From the NCBI RefSeq assembly GCF_029016285.1, contig NZ_CP091975.1, forward strand, positions 1,736,001-1,800,000: a stretch of 64,000 nucleotides of DNA, given 5' to 3'. The translations under genes were made by a program, and so were the position numbers. This DNA comes from Vibrio sp. DW001. GTDB taxonomy: Bacteria > Pseudomonadota > Gammaproteobacteria > Enterobacterales > Vibrionaceae. The notes beneath the pieces are model-generated. The model searched no databases and was not told the origin of the DNA. It was given only the letters and a program-made list of their open reading frames with translations. Position 1 is the first letter of the stretch, and every line of letters begins with the position of its first letter. Shown here one piece after another: positions 45,307 through 56,600 of this stretch.

Positions 45307-45360
45307 ATGGGAAATCACCTTTAATGCAAAAAAAAGCAAATATTTTTATTAGGATTTACG

Positions 45361-45972
45361 ATGTTTACAGGAATAGTGTTAGGTACCGCCCCAGTGGTAT
45401 CGATAAAGAAGAAAGAATCATTTCAAACCCATGTTGTTGCATTGGATGAGGTCATGCTTGCTGAACTAAAAACTGGTGCGTCTATTGCTCATAATGGTTG
45501 TTGTCTAACGGTTACTCAAGTTCAAGGTAACTTAGTCTCATTTGACTTGATGCAGGAAACATTAAAACAGACAAACCTCGGACTCTTAAATGAAGGCGAC
45601 CGAGTTAACATAGAACGAGCAGTCAAATTTGGAGACGAGATTGGTGGACACAACATGTCAGGTCATATTGCTCTTACCGCGATGATTAGCGATATAAAGA
45701 CAAGCGAAAATAATAGGACAATTTGGTTCCGCATTCCTGAAGACAAGATGAAATATGTCCTACCCAAAGGATATATTGGCATAGATGGCTGTTCACTTAC
45801 TATTGGCGACGTAAATAAGAATGAATTCTGCGTGCACCTAATACCAGAAACAATGCAAAGAACGCTGTTTGGTGAAAGGCAGATAGCAGACAACGTCAAT
45901 ATTGAGTTTGACCCGCAAACTCAAGCCATCGTAGATACGGTAGAACGTGTTCTGGCAAATCAGTCGTCTTGA
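45361..45972 (+). CDS. ribE: Riboflavin synthase, alpha subunit
   Basis: Trimeric enzyme converting two lumazines into riboflavin. 203 residues with two lumazine-binding repeats: MFTGIV...HNGCCLTV in the first and [13 protein letters not shown]...[12 protein letters not shown] in the second, each with the conserved MF/SLT-type segments. No FMN riboswitch is visible upstream. Its 3' end overlaps the convergent fructosamine kinase-like gene by 13 bp. Confidence 0.95.
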   Translation: MFTGIVLGTAPVVSIKKKESFQTHVVALDEVMLAELKTGASIAHNGCCLTVTQVQGNLVSFDLMQETLKQTNLGLLNEGDRVNIERAVKFGDEIGGHNMSGHIALTAMISDIKTSENNRTIWFRIPEDKMKYVLPKGYIGIDGCSLTIGDVNKNEFCVHLIPETMQRTLFGERQIADNVNIEFDPQTQAIVDTVERVLANQSS

Positions 45973-46829
45973 ACTATTTCAGATATAATTCGTTCGGCTT
46001 CTTCCAAATAGTGACCACCAAATAAGTTGCAGTGATTCAGGATATGGTAGAGATTGTAGATGTTTTTTCTCTTACTGTAACCTGCCTCAATAGGCAATAT
46101 ACTCTGGTACCCTTGATAGAATTCTGTCTTGAACCCTTCAAAGAGCTCAGTCATCGCGATGTCGCATTCACTATCACCCCAATAACAGGCTGGGTCATAG
46201 CATATCGGCCCAAATGGTGTGTTTGCTACATTCCCAGACCATAAGTCACCGTGTAATAAAGAAGGCTTAGGATTGTGACTAGAGAGCAGACGGTTTACTC
46301 GAGAAACAATATCATTGATGTCACCGAAGCTTATCCTTTTTTCAGCCAGCAATTGCAACTGCCAGCCAATTCGTTGCTCAGAGAAAAAACGGGACCATTT
46401 CTTGTTCCAAGCATTGGGCTGGAGGGTAGCACCTATAAAATTTTCCGTATCGAATCCATATTCTTTTTGCTCGCCCCATAAATGGAGTTTGGCGAGTTCG
46501 ACGCCAAATTTATAACTCGATTTGCCGTCATCGATTGGTTTCGTTGGGACGTAATTCAAAATGATAAATGCATTATGCTTACTCTTACCAATATGAACCA
46601 ATTCAGGTACATAAACTGTGCCAGTTTGTCTTAATTTTTGGAGGTTTTCTGCCTCGACTTCAAATCGATTGAAAAATTCGCGTGAATTGCTCTTAACAAA
46701 GTAACGTTGTTCTCCATCACTCACCATATAACATTCGCTGATATCACCGCCACTTAGTTTTGATTTCTCAACTATCTTAAAATCAAATAGAAGGGTATCC
46801 GAAAGTTGTTGCGCAATTGCCTGCCACAT
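45960..46829 (-). CDS. Fructosamine kinase family protein (YniA-like)
   Basis: 289-residue kinase of the fructosamine-3-kinase/APH fold. [19 protein letters not shown] covers the lysine, the catalytic loop is [10 protein letters not shown], and the metal-binding [15 protein letters not shown] segment follows. It may phosphorylate glycated lysines, a repair function; substrate not established. The stop codon lies inside ribE on the other strand. Confidence 0.92.
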   Translation of the reverse strand: MWQAIAQQLSDTLLFDFKIVEKSKLSGGDISECYMVSDGEQRYFVKSNSREFFNRFEVEAENLQKLRQTGTVYVPELVHIGKSKHNAFIILNYVPTKPIDDGKSSYKFGVELAKLHLWGEQKEYGFDTENFIGATLQPNAWNKKWSRFFSEQRIGWQLQLLAEKRISFGDINDIVSRVNRLLSSHNPKPSLLHGDLWSGNVANTPFGPICYDPACYWGDSECDIAMTELFEGFKTEFYQGYQSILPIEAGYSKRKNIYNLYHILNHCNLFGGHYLEEAERIISEIVQDD

Positions 46830-47141
46830 AGATGACCTCGTTATGATGAGTGCTAATATGAATAGTCTAGAACAATTTTACAAAAGAGAACCAAATCTCT
46901 AGTGTTTAAGAGGTTACTTGCTAACCAAACTCAAAAGGTGTTACTTAATGAGTGAAAGTCGTGCTTTGTTAACGTTACCTCAGTCACATACTCTATATTG
47001 TTCACACACATAAGCTTGTATAAGCTAAAGATAGTGATATTTAGTTTTACTGAATGGGTGGTAACATCGATTTGTATGAATTAAACTAAGTTTAGTCGTT
47101 ATTTCAATTAATATTTGTGATCAATATTTTGGAGTTAAGAA
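46830..47141. other. Intergenic region upstream of the DUF3802 gene (312 bp)
   Basis: AT-rich divergent promoter region between the fructosamine kinase-like gene and the DUF3802 gene. Only small inverted repeats (AGAGA / TCTCT near 46890; AGCTT / AAGCT near 47012) stand out; no clear promoter or small gene. Confidence 0.45.
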
Positions 47142-47486
47142 GTGGTAGTAGATACTGACGGATATATAGCACTAATAGAACACTTAACTTTTAATTTGAA
47201 TGTGTTTACTTCGAAGGGAGGGGACACGGGAGAAGAAACGGTTGAAGATGTTGTTACGGATATGATGGCATCCAATATCATGGCGATATTCGAACAAAAC
47301 CCTGAACTCCACTCAAGTGTGAGATTTAAGCTATTGAAAGAAGCTGATCTTGTACTAGCTGACTTGGCCGAAGTACTGGCGGGTGCTTGGACTAGAAAAT
47401 CGACAAATGATCAGATTATATTTCTTGACGAATATATTGCATTAATGAAAAACCTGTTTGATAGTGCTATCGCAAAATACGATTAG
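47142..47486 (+). CDS. DUF3802 family protein (GTG start)
   Basis: 114-residue acidic alpha-helical protein of a Vibrio-typical family: GYIALIEHLTFNLNVF, ETVEDVVTDMMASNIMAIFEQNPEL, SVRFKLLKEAD and FLDEYIALMKNLFDSAIAKYD. Function unknown. The start is GTG (GTGGTAGTAGATACTG) with the strong ribosome site TTGGAGTTAAGA; no ATG fits. The stop codon directly abuts the stop of the convergent NlpC/P60 gene, with no base between them. Confidence 0.87.
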   Translation: MVVDTDGYIALIEHLTFNLNVFTSKGGDTGEETVEDVVTDMMASNIMAIFEQNPELHSSVRFKLLKEADLVLADLAEVLAGAWTRKSTNDQIIFLDEYIALMKNLFDSAIAKYD

Positions 47487-47966
47487 TTAGATTCTTCTCA
47501 CTTGCCAAAAAACGGAGGCCCAGTAGGGATTGTTTAATCTTGAAATAATCACTCCTTTTGAAGTAGAAGCATGCATAAATTTGTTGTCGCCCAAATAGAT
47601 TCCAACATGTCTCTCTTTTCTGCCCGTTTTAAAAAACACTAAATCGCCGCTTTGTGCTTGGCCCAGTTTTATTTCTACGCCCAATTTACTTTGCTCATAT
47701 GTTGTTCTTGGTAAATACTGATTTTCTGATTCTAAATAAATTGCTTGAACGAATGCTGAGCAATCAATGCCATTTTTATTTGTGCCGCCATATTTATATG
47801 GCGTACCTTGCCACGTGTTGTAAGACTGTTTATATATGACATTGCTTTCTTCTATAAAGACAGATTGAGCTGAATTAGAAAGTTTAGTGCTCTGATTTTT
47901 ACTCGCGCAGGCCGTTAGTAAAAAACCAAACACGATTATAGTGATAGTTGATTGAATATAGAGCAT
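47487..47966 (-). CDS. NlpC/P60-family lipoprotein
   Basis: 159-residue predicted cell-wall endopeptidase. A lipoprotein signal ends in LLTAC (Cys20 lipidated). The catalytic triad is C69 (GIDCSAFVQ), H120 (RHVGIYLG) and H132 (KFMHAS), the NlpC/P60 order. It is likely anchored to the outer membrane as it lacks Asp after the Cys (next residue is Ala), and cuts peptide stems in peptidoglycan. Convergent with the DUF3802 gene. Confidence 0.92.
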   Translation of the reverse strand: MLYIQSTITIIVFGFLLTACASKNQSTKLSNSAQSVFIEESNVIYKQSYNTWQGTPYKYGGTNKNGIDCSAFVQAIYLESENQYLPRTTYEQSKLGVEIKLGQAQSGDLVFFKTGRKERHVGIYLGDNKFMHASTSKGVIISRLNNPYWASVFWQVRRI

Positions 47967-48238
47967 AGACCCTCCTATTTGGTTGCTGGGATCTCAAGGA
48001 TTTAGAAGCACAATAATTAGACCAACTAACCAATATTCAACGAAGAAGGTGATTGAGTCGACAAGAAAGCGAATTATGACGGACAAATATTCTCTCATCG
48101 ACTCTGGATATTCAAGTTTAACAGCGATATTTGTGCTTTCTGTAACAGCGATGATCAACCGTACACTTTTTTAACGGTTAATATGAATAGCCCAAACCTT
48201 AACGTGTGCAAGATGGTCCGCATATTACTATGAACCAC
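47967..48238. other. Intergenic region upstream of the NlpC/P60 gene
   Basis: About 270 bp without a credible gene. A TTG-initiated 63-codon frame and a 32-codon ATG frame inside it lack ribosome sites and homology, so I treat the region as the promoter area of the NlpC/P60 gene. Confidence 0.45.
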
Positions 48239-48273
48239 AAAAAAAGGTCCTGCTGTGCTATACAGTAGGACCA
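48239..48273 (-). terminator. Rho-independent terminator after the tolC-ompA operon
   Basis: Minus strand: GGTCCTACTGT, loop ATAG, a matching arm ending AGGACC, then seven T. It lies 31 bases after the ompA-like stop. Confidence 0.9.
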
Positions 48274-48303
48274 TTAATCTTGATTATCTAGATAATTGAA
48301 CTT

Positions 48304-48915
48304 CTACCGTCTCTTGCGAGAAAAGATAGTCCATTCTTCTAGGATTTTGCTGTTATAACCAACCACAGTTGCCACTACTCGTCGGTTAAGTGCGTGAGAC
48401 AGTTCAGACTCGCCATCATCAACTAAACCAGAAGCGCCGTACCCAACTATTTTCACGCGATCAGGGCTAATACCTGCATCGACTAGACTTTGTTTTGCTT
48501 GGTTGGCTCTTTCTTTCGACAGTGCAAGATTGTATTCAGGATCTCCAACTTTACTTGCATATCCTTGCAATTCTATGGAAGTCTCAGGGAACTGACTCAA
48601 AAACTCGGCCATACTACCAATTTCATTGATGAATGCTGAGCTGATTAATGACGAGTCATTTTCAAATAATATCTTGAGCTCGAATTCGTTGGCTGCCTTC
48701 ACCTCTGCACCGCAGCCATCGTTGTCAATCTCTGATCCGCGTTTAGTATCTGCACACTTGTCTCTTGCATTGATAACACCATCGCGATCATCATCTTGCA
48801 AATCGGCGATTTGGTCGGCAGTTGGCGTTTCAATGTAATCGTATTGATCTTTCGCCTGTGCTGACAACGTGAAACCAGCGGCGAGTAGAGACAACAGAAT
48901 CATAGAATATTTCAT
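48304..48915 (-). CDS. OmpA-family outer-membrane protein
   Basis: 203 residues with a signal peptide (cut after SAQA, residue 21), a thrombospondin type 3-like calcium loop (DDDRDGVINARDKCADTKRG) and an OmpA peptidoglycan-binding domain (about 80-190: IELQGYASKVGDPEYNLALSKERANQAKQSL). No transmembrane beta-barrel is present. It starts 11 bases after the TolC-family gene, in the same operon. This pair beside an RTX adhesin is common in Vibrio and Pseudomonas and suggests that it stabilises the exporter on the cell wall. Confidence 0.92.
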   Translation of the reverse strand: MKYSMILLSLLAAGFTLSAQAKDQYDYIETPTADQIADLQDDDRDGVINARDKCADTKRGSEIDNDGCGAEVKAANEFELKILFENDSSLISSAFINEIGSMAEFLSQFPETSIELQGYASKVGDPEYNLALSKERANQAKQSLVDAGISPDRVKIVGYGASGLVDDGESELSHALNRRVVATVVGYNSKILEEWTIFSRKRR

Positions 48916-48926
48916 TTAATCCCTCC

Positions 48927-50231
48927 TTAATAATCCGCTTCTTGTTTCCATTCATCAGGTGTGTCCACCATCAATGAATCCAATAAAATACCACAGGCAT
49001 TGAGTACTCTGAATTTAGCATACTGCTCACCGTAGTTTGCGTTTAAGTATTCTTTGCGTGCTTCAAACAACTCATTTTCAGTATTGAGTACATCAAGTAG
49101 TGTTCGTTGACCGATACGATATTGTTTTTCATAAGCAATAGCGGTATCCGAAGCTGAATCTACGTGGTCTGCAAGAAATTCTTTTTGCTGTAAGGTTAGA
49201 TCCAAAGCACTCCAAGAAAGCCTTAAGCTCTCTGCAAGTTGACGATGAGAGTTATCTCGTAAGTCTTTTGCTTTGTTTAGTTGATAAGCCATGCGATCTT
49301 GTTCTGAAGAGTCTGAACCACCATTGTAGAGGTTGTATCGCATACGTAACATAGCAGATAGCTCATCACGATTACCGACTTCTCCTGCCGCATCGTCATA
49401 CCAAGTTTGGGCTGCTTCAATAGAGAACGTAGGATAATTCGTGCCTTCAGCTTGCTTATATTGATATTTTGCCGCCTCAACATCTGAAGCCGCGATTTTA
49501 ATCACAGGGTGATTTTCTTCAGCGGTAACCGTCGCTTCTTCTAGGGACAGAGGCAGTGCGTTTTGATCCGCTCGAGGGAATACTAACCCTTGTGGGGTCT
49601 GACCAACAATGCGTGTAAACTGAGTGTGTGTATCAAAGATATTGTTTTGTGCAGCAAGTAAATTGCTGTGAGCATTGGCTAGACGAGCCTCTACCTGTGA
49701 CAAATCGGCCGTAGAGCCTATACCTGATTCAACCCGTCTTTTTATATCTTTATAGATACGTTTATGGGTTTTCAGATTGTCTTCAGAAAGGGTAAGGACT
49801 TCTTTTGCCTTTACTGCATCGAGGTAAACACTTGTGACTTCTAACGCTTTATCTTGAGAGTCTGCAATTAATTGATACCGCATGGACTCAGCTTCCGCAG
49901 CCGTTCTATCCATATCATTGAGGGTGGAAGAACCATCCCAAAGTAACTGAGTAAGGCTTAAGGTTGCATCTTTTCTCGTTAGTTCTGTTGTGTCGCCCGT
50001 GGCGGGATTAACCTTTTCATAACCAATCCCAGCATCCAGATCGATGGTTGGTAAATAATTGCCACCAGAAGATCTGCGTTGCTCTACATAGCTTTTGTAA
50101 TCGTTGAAGACACTTCTAATTTCAGGATTTGAAGTAAGGGTTATTGCTATCGCTTGCTCTAATGATTGACTATAAGCAGGTAAACTCATTGCAATACAAC
50201 AAGCAAGAGGCGCTAAAGGAATCCTTTTCAA
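48927..50231 (-). CDS. TolC-family outer-membrane efflux/secretion protein
   Basis: 434 residues. Signal peptide MKRIPLAPLACCIAMSLPAYS, then two outer-membrane efflux repeats with long coiled helices; SLEQAIAITLTSNPEI and RTLLDVLNTENELFEARKEYLNANY are type I secretion TolC signatures. I propose a TTG start at 50231: TAGGAG lies eight bases upstream, and the result is a clean signal peptide, whereas the ATG at 50270 adds 13 charged residues before it. It probably forms the outer-membrane channel of the adhesin's type I system (LapE/AggA-like); the ATPase and membrane-fusion genes are not in the window. Confidence 0.92.
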   Translation of the reverse strand: MKRIPLAPLACCIAMSLPAYSQSLEQAIAITLTSNPEIRSVFNDYKSYVEQRRSSGGNYLPTIDLDAGIGYEKVNPATGDTTELTRKDATLSLTQLLWDGSSTLNDMDRTAAEAESMRYQLIADSQDKALEVTSVYLDAVKAKEVLTLSEDNLKTHKRIYKDIKRRVESGIGSTADLSQVEARLANAHSNLLAAQNNIFDTHTQFTRIVGQTPQGLVFPRADQNALPLSLEEATVTAEENHPVIKIAASDVEAAKYQYKQAEGTNYPTFSIEAAQTWYDDAAGEVGNRDELSAMLRMRYNLYNGGSDSSEQDRMAYQLNKAKDLRDNSHRQLAESLRLSWSALDLTLQQKEFLADHVDSASDTAIAYEKQYRIGQRTLLDVLNTENELFEARKEYLNANYGEQYAKFRVLNACGILLDSLMVDTPDEWKQEADY

Positions 50232-50675
50232 AATTGTTCTCCTACATTTGAATAGCGGTATTGTATGCAAAAATGCAGTCTCAAATCTGAGACTTGCATC
50301 ATAATAGCTTAATTTCCCGAAGGAATTTGAATTAATACAATTTATTCATTAAATATTAACATTATCGTTCAATTTTAGACCTATAAACCGTTGTTGACTA
50401 TATTTTTTTGATGATTTAGTTAATCTAACCTGAACCTTAATAGGTTGATTTTATGAAAAAAGGATTTTATTTGTAATGAATCGGAGCGTTTTATTCTCAA
50501 AATTAATAATCAGGCATAAAAAAATCCGTATATGTTGCATTACCCCATTCGATGTGTGGCCTCGGTTCCATTTTGCTGCTAAATTTAATGGTTAGAAGAA
50601 TACCAATTTTAGAGTTGTCTTATATAAGAGTGATGGCATTGTTTATGCTTAAATTGCTCAGAAGGGATCGAGAAA
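50232..50675. other. Divergent promoter region between tolC and the adhesin gene
   Basis: About 440 bp, strongly AT-rich. It holds the inverted repeat GTCTCA-AATC-TGAGAC flanked by TGCA and TTGCA (50274-50298), next to the tolC start, and TTGACT with TAGTTA 17 bases apart (near 50395-50423), a possible plus-strand promoter. The adhesin ATG is preceded by AGAAGGGATCGAG, a good ribosome site. No sigma-54 pattern with correct spacing was found. Confidence 0.5.
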
Positions 50676-53600
50676 ATGAACGCACTTATTGGCGCTATCG
50701 CAGGTAGTAAATTTTTTATTGTTATTGATAAAAACGGCAATCTTAAAACGATTACCGATATTCAAGATGTTAAGCCTGGAGAAGTTCTGTTGACGAAAGG
50801 GGAAGATCCCATTACGTCTGATACGGCTATCCAAGCGGAATTGGTTGAAGAAGATGGCAATAGGGTGCCGATAGCGGTTCAGGATGAAATCGATCAAATT
50901 TTTGAGCAATTAGCAGACGGACAAGATCCCACTCTGTTGGATGAAGAGTTCGCTCCTGCGGCGGGTTTGTCAGAAGGCTCTTCCACGACACCTATGGCGG
51001 TTGTCGTACGAGATGCGTTAGAGATAATGGCTTCTACGTCCTTTGATACCACAGGTATCGAATCACAAGGCCTTTCTAGAACCCAATCACTTCAATTGCT
51101 TCAGCAATTTATCAATCAAGCACCTACGGTTACTTTGTCCAATTTCGTGGACAGTCTCGATGAGAATACGCCAACCGATGGAACTATCCGAGTTGCTGAT
51201 ATTGATATTACCGATGATCAGCAAGGTATTAATGAACTATCTCTATCAGGTGCGGATGCAGATAACTTCATTATTGTTGAGCTCGCAGACGGTTCTTATG
51301 AGTTACACCTTAAAGCGGGTGTAACGTTAGACTTCGAATCCCTTTCAAGTATGGACGTAAGTGTTGATGTTAAAGACTTAACGCTCAGTCAAAACGTCCT
51401 AGACACAGATTCAATGACTCTTGATATCAATGACTTGGGTGAAGCCCCGGTGATAAGTGGAGCAATTTCAGGCGGGGTGATAGAAGATAATTACGATGAT
51501 GGAGAACAAGGTGTTTCTGTCGTTGGTACGCTTTCTGTTGCCGACCCTGATGCTGGTGAATCAGGTTTTGCTGCGCAAGAGCCTATAGAAGGTGACTATG
51601 GCCTGTTCACTTTTGATAATGAGACAGGGCAATGGACATATGTTCTAAATAACGAGGACGCGAATGTTCAAGGTTTGGAAGCAGAGCAACAGGTAACAGA
51701 AACATTTACTGTTAGGACATTAGATGGCACGAGTCAATCTGTCACGGTTGTCGTCACTGGTACGAGTGATACACCTACTGCCGAAGAATTTGCGGTGGGT
51801 GCTGATGAGTCATTTACATTCGACCAACACACTAGCGACGCAGAAGATGATTTTAATGGCGTTGAAACCTCGGTTGTCATCGAAGAAGGCAACCTTCCTA
51901 AATATGGGCAATTGGTTGACAACAATGGAGACCCGTTAGTAGCCGGCCCAGACGGAAATATTATTGTTAGCGACACACAATCGATTACTTACGAAGCGTT
52001 TGACCAAACAGAAGTTAATGATCAATTCAGTATTGATGCAAGTGAATATGTCGAGAATCTAGATTCGAACGTTATTAGCGGCGATGTACCCGTAAATAGT
52101 GAGGACAATGGGTCTATTTCCCTTGATTCAGGTGTCGTTATATCAGCAGGTGTATTTGGTGAGAACGGTACGACAGAAGCCGCTGACCTTTATTATGATG
52201 ATAGGAAAGGCGAAAAAGGCTTTGGCGTAAATAATAAAGAGATCGACGTTAAGAACAATGAATTTATAAACGTTGATTACAGCGATATTGATGAAGCCGT
52301 TGACGTTAAATCTGTAGAGCTATCTTTTGGTAGTATTTGGGGGAACTATGAAGGAGACCCAAGTAATGCAGTATCCGGCTCTGATGATTATGACGGCCAT
52401 CGCGCGCAAGGACAAATCCTTGTTTGGGTTGAGTTCGACGGAGAAGGGTATGGAGAGCCTATCATTCTTGATGATGACCAATTAGTCAGTTTATATAATG
52501 GTACGGGTGAGTTTAGTTACATTGTCACTGCAGGCGAAGGTCAAGAAATTACCGGAATTAGAGTATCAACGAGTGCTGGTATTGATCCGTCGACTGGTGA
52601 AGAAGGCATTGGTAACTCCAATATTGTATTTCAAGGGGCTGATGTTATAGCAACCGAGATAACAGACTCATTTAATTATGTTTCTAAAGATTCGCAAGGC
52701 AATGTCAGTGAAGAGGAAACGGTTTATATTGACGGTAATAGTGAGTCGCCTGTAATCGACCCAGCAGTAGTTCAATCGATTAATGCAGTAGACGATGCAT
52801 ATTTAGTTACGTCACCTTTAACAGTGAACCCTGCTGACCCATTTGTATTACAAGAAGATGCGAATAGAACAGACAGAAGACAAGACACCAATTCCGAATA
52901 TGAAATTAATGTCGCTGATTTGATCGGTAATGATGCCTCTTCCGCAGGAGTATTAGAACTAGTAGGCGTTTCTAACGCAGTACATGGGCGTGTATCGCTG
53001 GTAGAAAATGACCAAGGTGAAGTGATCGCCGTTAAGTTTACACCGTCTAGAAACTATAATGGTGAAGCCAGTTTCGAATATACCATTAGAGACGAGAACG
53101 GTAACGAAGATACGGCAACGACTACGCTCTGGGTAGAACCTGTCGCTGATGCGGGAAGAGTCACAGTGAATGCAATAACCGACGATGACGTAATTAATAT
53201 AGCAGAAAGCGAAACGACGGCAGATTCACAAACACCAATCATGGTTTCAGGTACAGCGCGTGGTGGTGATATCCAATCAGGTGACCCTGTTTCTATGGTC
53301 ATTAATAGTAAAGCCTATGAAACAACCGTTGATGAAAACGGTAACTGGTCCGTTGCAGTAGACGGTGCAGATTTGGCCGTCGACCAAGAATTTACCGTAA
53401 ATGTTACGTCAATAGATGGTATTAGCAGCGTTGTTTCTAGCCGTGATAGTGAGCATGCTGTTGATTTAGTGGCACCGGGTGCCCCAGTCGTGGTGATCCA
53501 AGACGGCGAGCAAGATTTAGATGAGCAAGGTTATATCAATGCGGAAGACGCAAAGGTAGACGGTGGCGTGAAAGTACACGTGACACTGCCAGACGGTGTT

Positions 53601-56600
53601 GAAGCAGGCGACATTGTGAATTTGACCATCAGTAGCAGTGTAGACGGTGTAGCTGACGTGACCGTACCGTATACGGTGTTGGCGGGAAATGTAGCCGACA
53701 ATGCAGAGCCCGTGTCATTTGATATTCCAGCGGAAATGGTGACGGATAACGCCACCTTGACCACCAGCGCAATGATCATTGACACCGCAGGCAACGAATC
53801 GGCCAAGGGCAGTGACAACACGATAGTTGACCTGACAATACCGGGTGGACCAGACGGCGACGGCGATACCTTAGGCGACAACGCACCATTGGTTGTTATT
53901 CAAGACGGTGAGCAAGATTTAGACGAGCAAGGTTACATCAATGCGGAAGACGCGAAAGAGACCGTGTCGGTAAATATTACCTTGCCAGTGGACGTGGCCG
54001 TTGAAACGGACAGCCTAGTCGTGAGCATCAATGGAACGCCCCAGACTATCAAGTTGAGTGAGGCGGATATCATCGATGGTGTGGTGAGTGTGGATCTCGA
54101 TGCAAGCCTGATCGTTGATGGCGAAACCATCACCGTTGATGCGTACGCGATAGACCCGGCAGGTAACCGCTCTGAAACGGGGACAGACAACACGATAGTT
54201 GACCTGACAATACCGGGTGGACCAGACGGCGACGGCGATACCTTAGGCGACAACGCACCATTGGTTGTTATCCAAGACGGTGAGCAAGATTTAGACGAGC
54301 AAGGTTACATCAATGCGGAAGACGCGAAAGAGACCGTGTCGGTAAATATTACCTTGCCAGTGGACGTGGCCGTTGAAACGGACAGCCTAGTCGTGAGCAT
54401 CAATGGAACGCCCCAGACTATCAAGTTGAGTGAGGCGGATATCATCGATGGTGTGGTGAGTGTGGATCTCGATGCAAGCTTGATCGTTGATGGCGAAACC
54501 ATCACCGTTGATGCGTACGCGATAGACCCGGCAGGTAACCGCTCTGAAACGGGGACAGACAGCACGATTGTTGACCTGACAATACCGGGTGGACCAGACG
54601 GCGACGGCGATACCTTAGGCGACAACGCACCATTGGTTGTTATTCAAGACGGTGAGCAAGATTTAGACGAGCAAGGTTACATCAATGCCGAAGACGCGAA
54701 AGAGACTGTGTCGGTAAATATTACCTTGCCAGTGGACGTGGCCGTTGAAACGGACAGCCTAGTCGTGAGCATCAATGGAACGCCCCAGACTATCAAGTTG
54801 AGTGAGGCGGATATCATCGATGGTGTGGTGAGTGTGGATCTCGATGCAAGCCTGATCGTTGATGGCGAAACCATCACCGTTGATGCGTACGCGATAGACC
54901 CGGCAGGTAACCGCTCTGAAACGGGGACAGACAGCACGATTGTTGACCTGACAATACCGGGTGGACCAGACGGCGACGGCGATACCTTAGGCGACAACGC
55001 ACCATTGGTTGTTATTCAAGACGGTGAGCAAGATTTAGACGAGCAAGGTTACATCAATGCCGAAGACGCGAAAGAGACTGTGTCGGTAAATATTACCTTG
55101 CCAGTGGGCGTGGCCGTTGAAACGGACAGCCTAGTCGTGAGCATCAATGGAACGCCCCAGACTATCAAGTTGAGTGAGGCGGATATCATCGATGGTGTGG
55201 TGAGTGTGGATCTCGATGCAAGCCTGATCGTTGATGGCGAAACCATCACCGTTGATGCGTACGCGATAGACCCGGCAGGTAACCGCTCTGAAACGGGGAC
55301 AGACAACACGATTGTTGACCTGACAATACCGGGTGGACCAGACGGCGACGGCGATACCTTAGGCGACAACGCACCATTGGTTGTTATCCAAGACGGTGAG
55401 CAAGATTTAGACGAGCAAGGTTACATCAATGCCGAAGATGCGAAAGAGACCGTGTCGGTAAATATTACCTTGCCAGTGGACGTGGCCGTTGAAACGGACA
55501 ACCTAGTCGTGAGCATCAATGGAACGCCCCAGACTATCAAGTTGAGTGAGGCGGATATCATCGATGGTGTGGTGAGTGTGGATCTCGATGCAAGCTTGAT
55601 CGTTGATGGCGAAACCATCACCGTTGATGCGTACGCGATAGACCCGGCAGGTAACCGCTCTGAAACAGGCAGCGACAACAGCATTGTCGACTTATTTGTA
55701 CCACCAGTTAATGTTGGACCAATTGCCACAGACGATTTTAACAACACCATTTTCACGGAAACCTTTGAAGATGGCCACAATATTACCGGCAATACATGGG
55801 GGGTTATCGACAACTATAACGGTTGGGACACGTCAGTTAACGGCGTAGAGATACAGTCTGGTAGCGTTGGTGGATCAACCGCCTCAGAAGGCGAAGCTCA
55901 TGCAGAGCTTGACGCTCATAACATCGTTACAATGTCTAGAAGTCTAGATACACCCGACTCTGACTATCAACTTGTTTTCGATTACAAACCTCGTCCAGGA
56001 CACGAAGCCGATAGTGATATGGAGGTGACTTTTGCAGGGCAAACAGTACAAATTCACTCTGACGCTCAGGGTAATCTAAGTTTTATTTCTGACGATGGCG
56101 CAGAGGTATCGTTGTCGGCGACCTTAAATAATGGTTGGTCGACAGTTAGCATCACGTTCAACACACCTGCTGACAATAGCCAATTGAGCTTCACTGGACT
56201 TGGTGCTTCAAATAGTTTAGGTGCGTACATTGATAATATCCGTGTTAGTGAAGGGTTCGATACGAACGAAGATAATGCGATTGACTTTACAGCGTCTCAA
56301 TTGTTAGCAAACGATAGCGATATCGATGGTGATACGTTGTCTATTATCAGTGTATCTGAAGTAGAAAATGGCACAGTGACGCTAGTTAAAGACAGCGTTA
56401 CTGGTGATGTAACATCCATTAGCTTTACACCGTCAGATAACTATTCCGGTCCGGCTAGCTTCCAATATGAAGTGAGCGATGGAAATGGCGGCACAGACAC
56501 GGCGACGGTCTATATTAATGTCGCGCCAGTCAACGATGCGCCAATTGCAAACGACGATGGAACAATCGCGGTCACAGAAGACACGTTAGCGATAGGCAAT

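Noticed and set aside
45235..45360. FMN riboswitch before ribE
   Set aside because: None of the conserved RFN-element boxes are visible; there is only a simple palindrome.
47983..48174. 63-codon gene on the plus strand
   Set aside because: TTG start without ribosome site, no homology, and it lies in the promoter region of the NlpC/P60 gene.
50550..50620. Sigma-54 promoter before the adhesin gene
   Set aside because: The best GG to GC spacing is nine or fifteen bases, not the required ten.
53531..55813. Six conserved reading frames of 106-130 codons on the minus strand in the adhesin repeat region
   Set aside because: They are antisense shadows of the repeat units, with no ribosome sites and repetitive low-complexity products.
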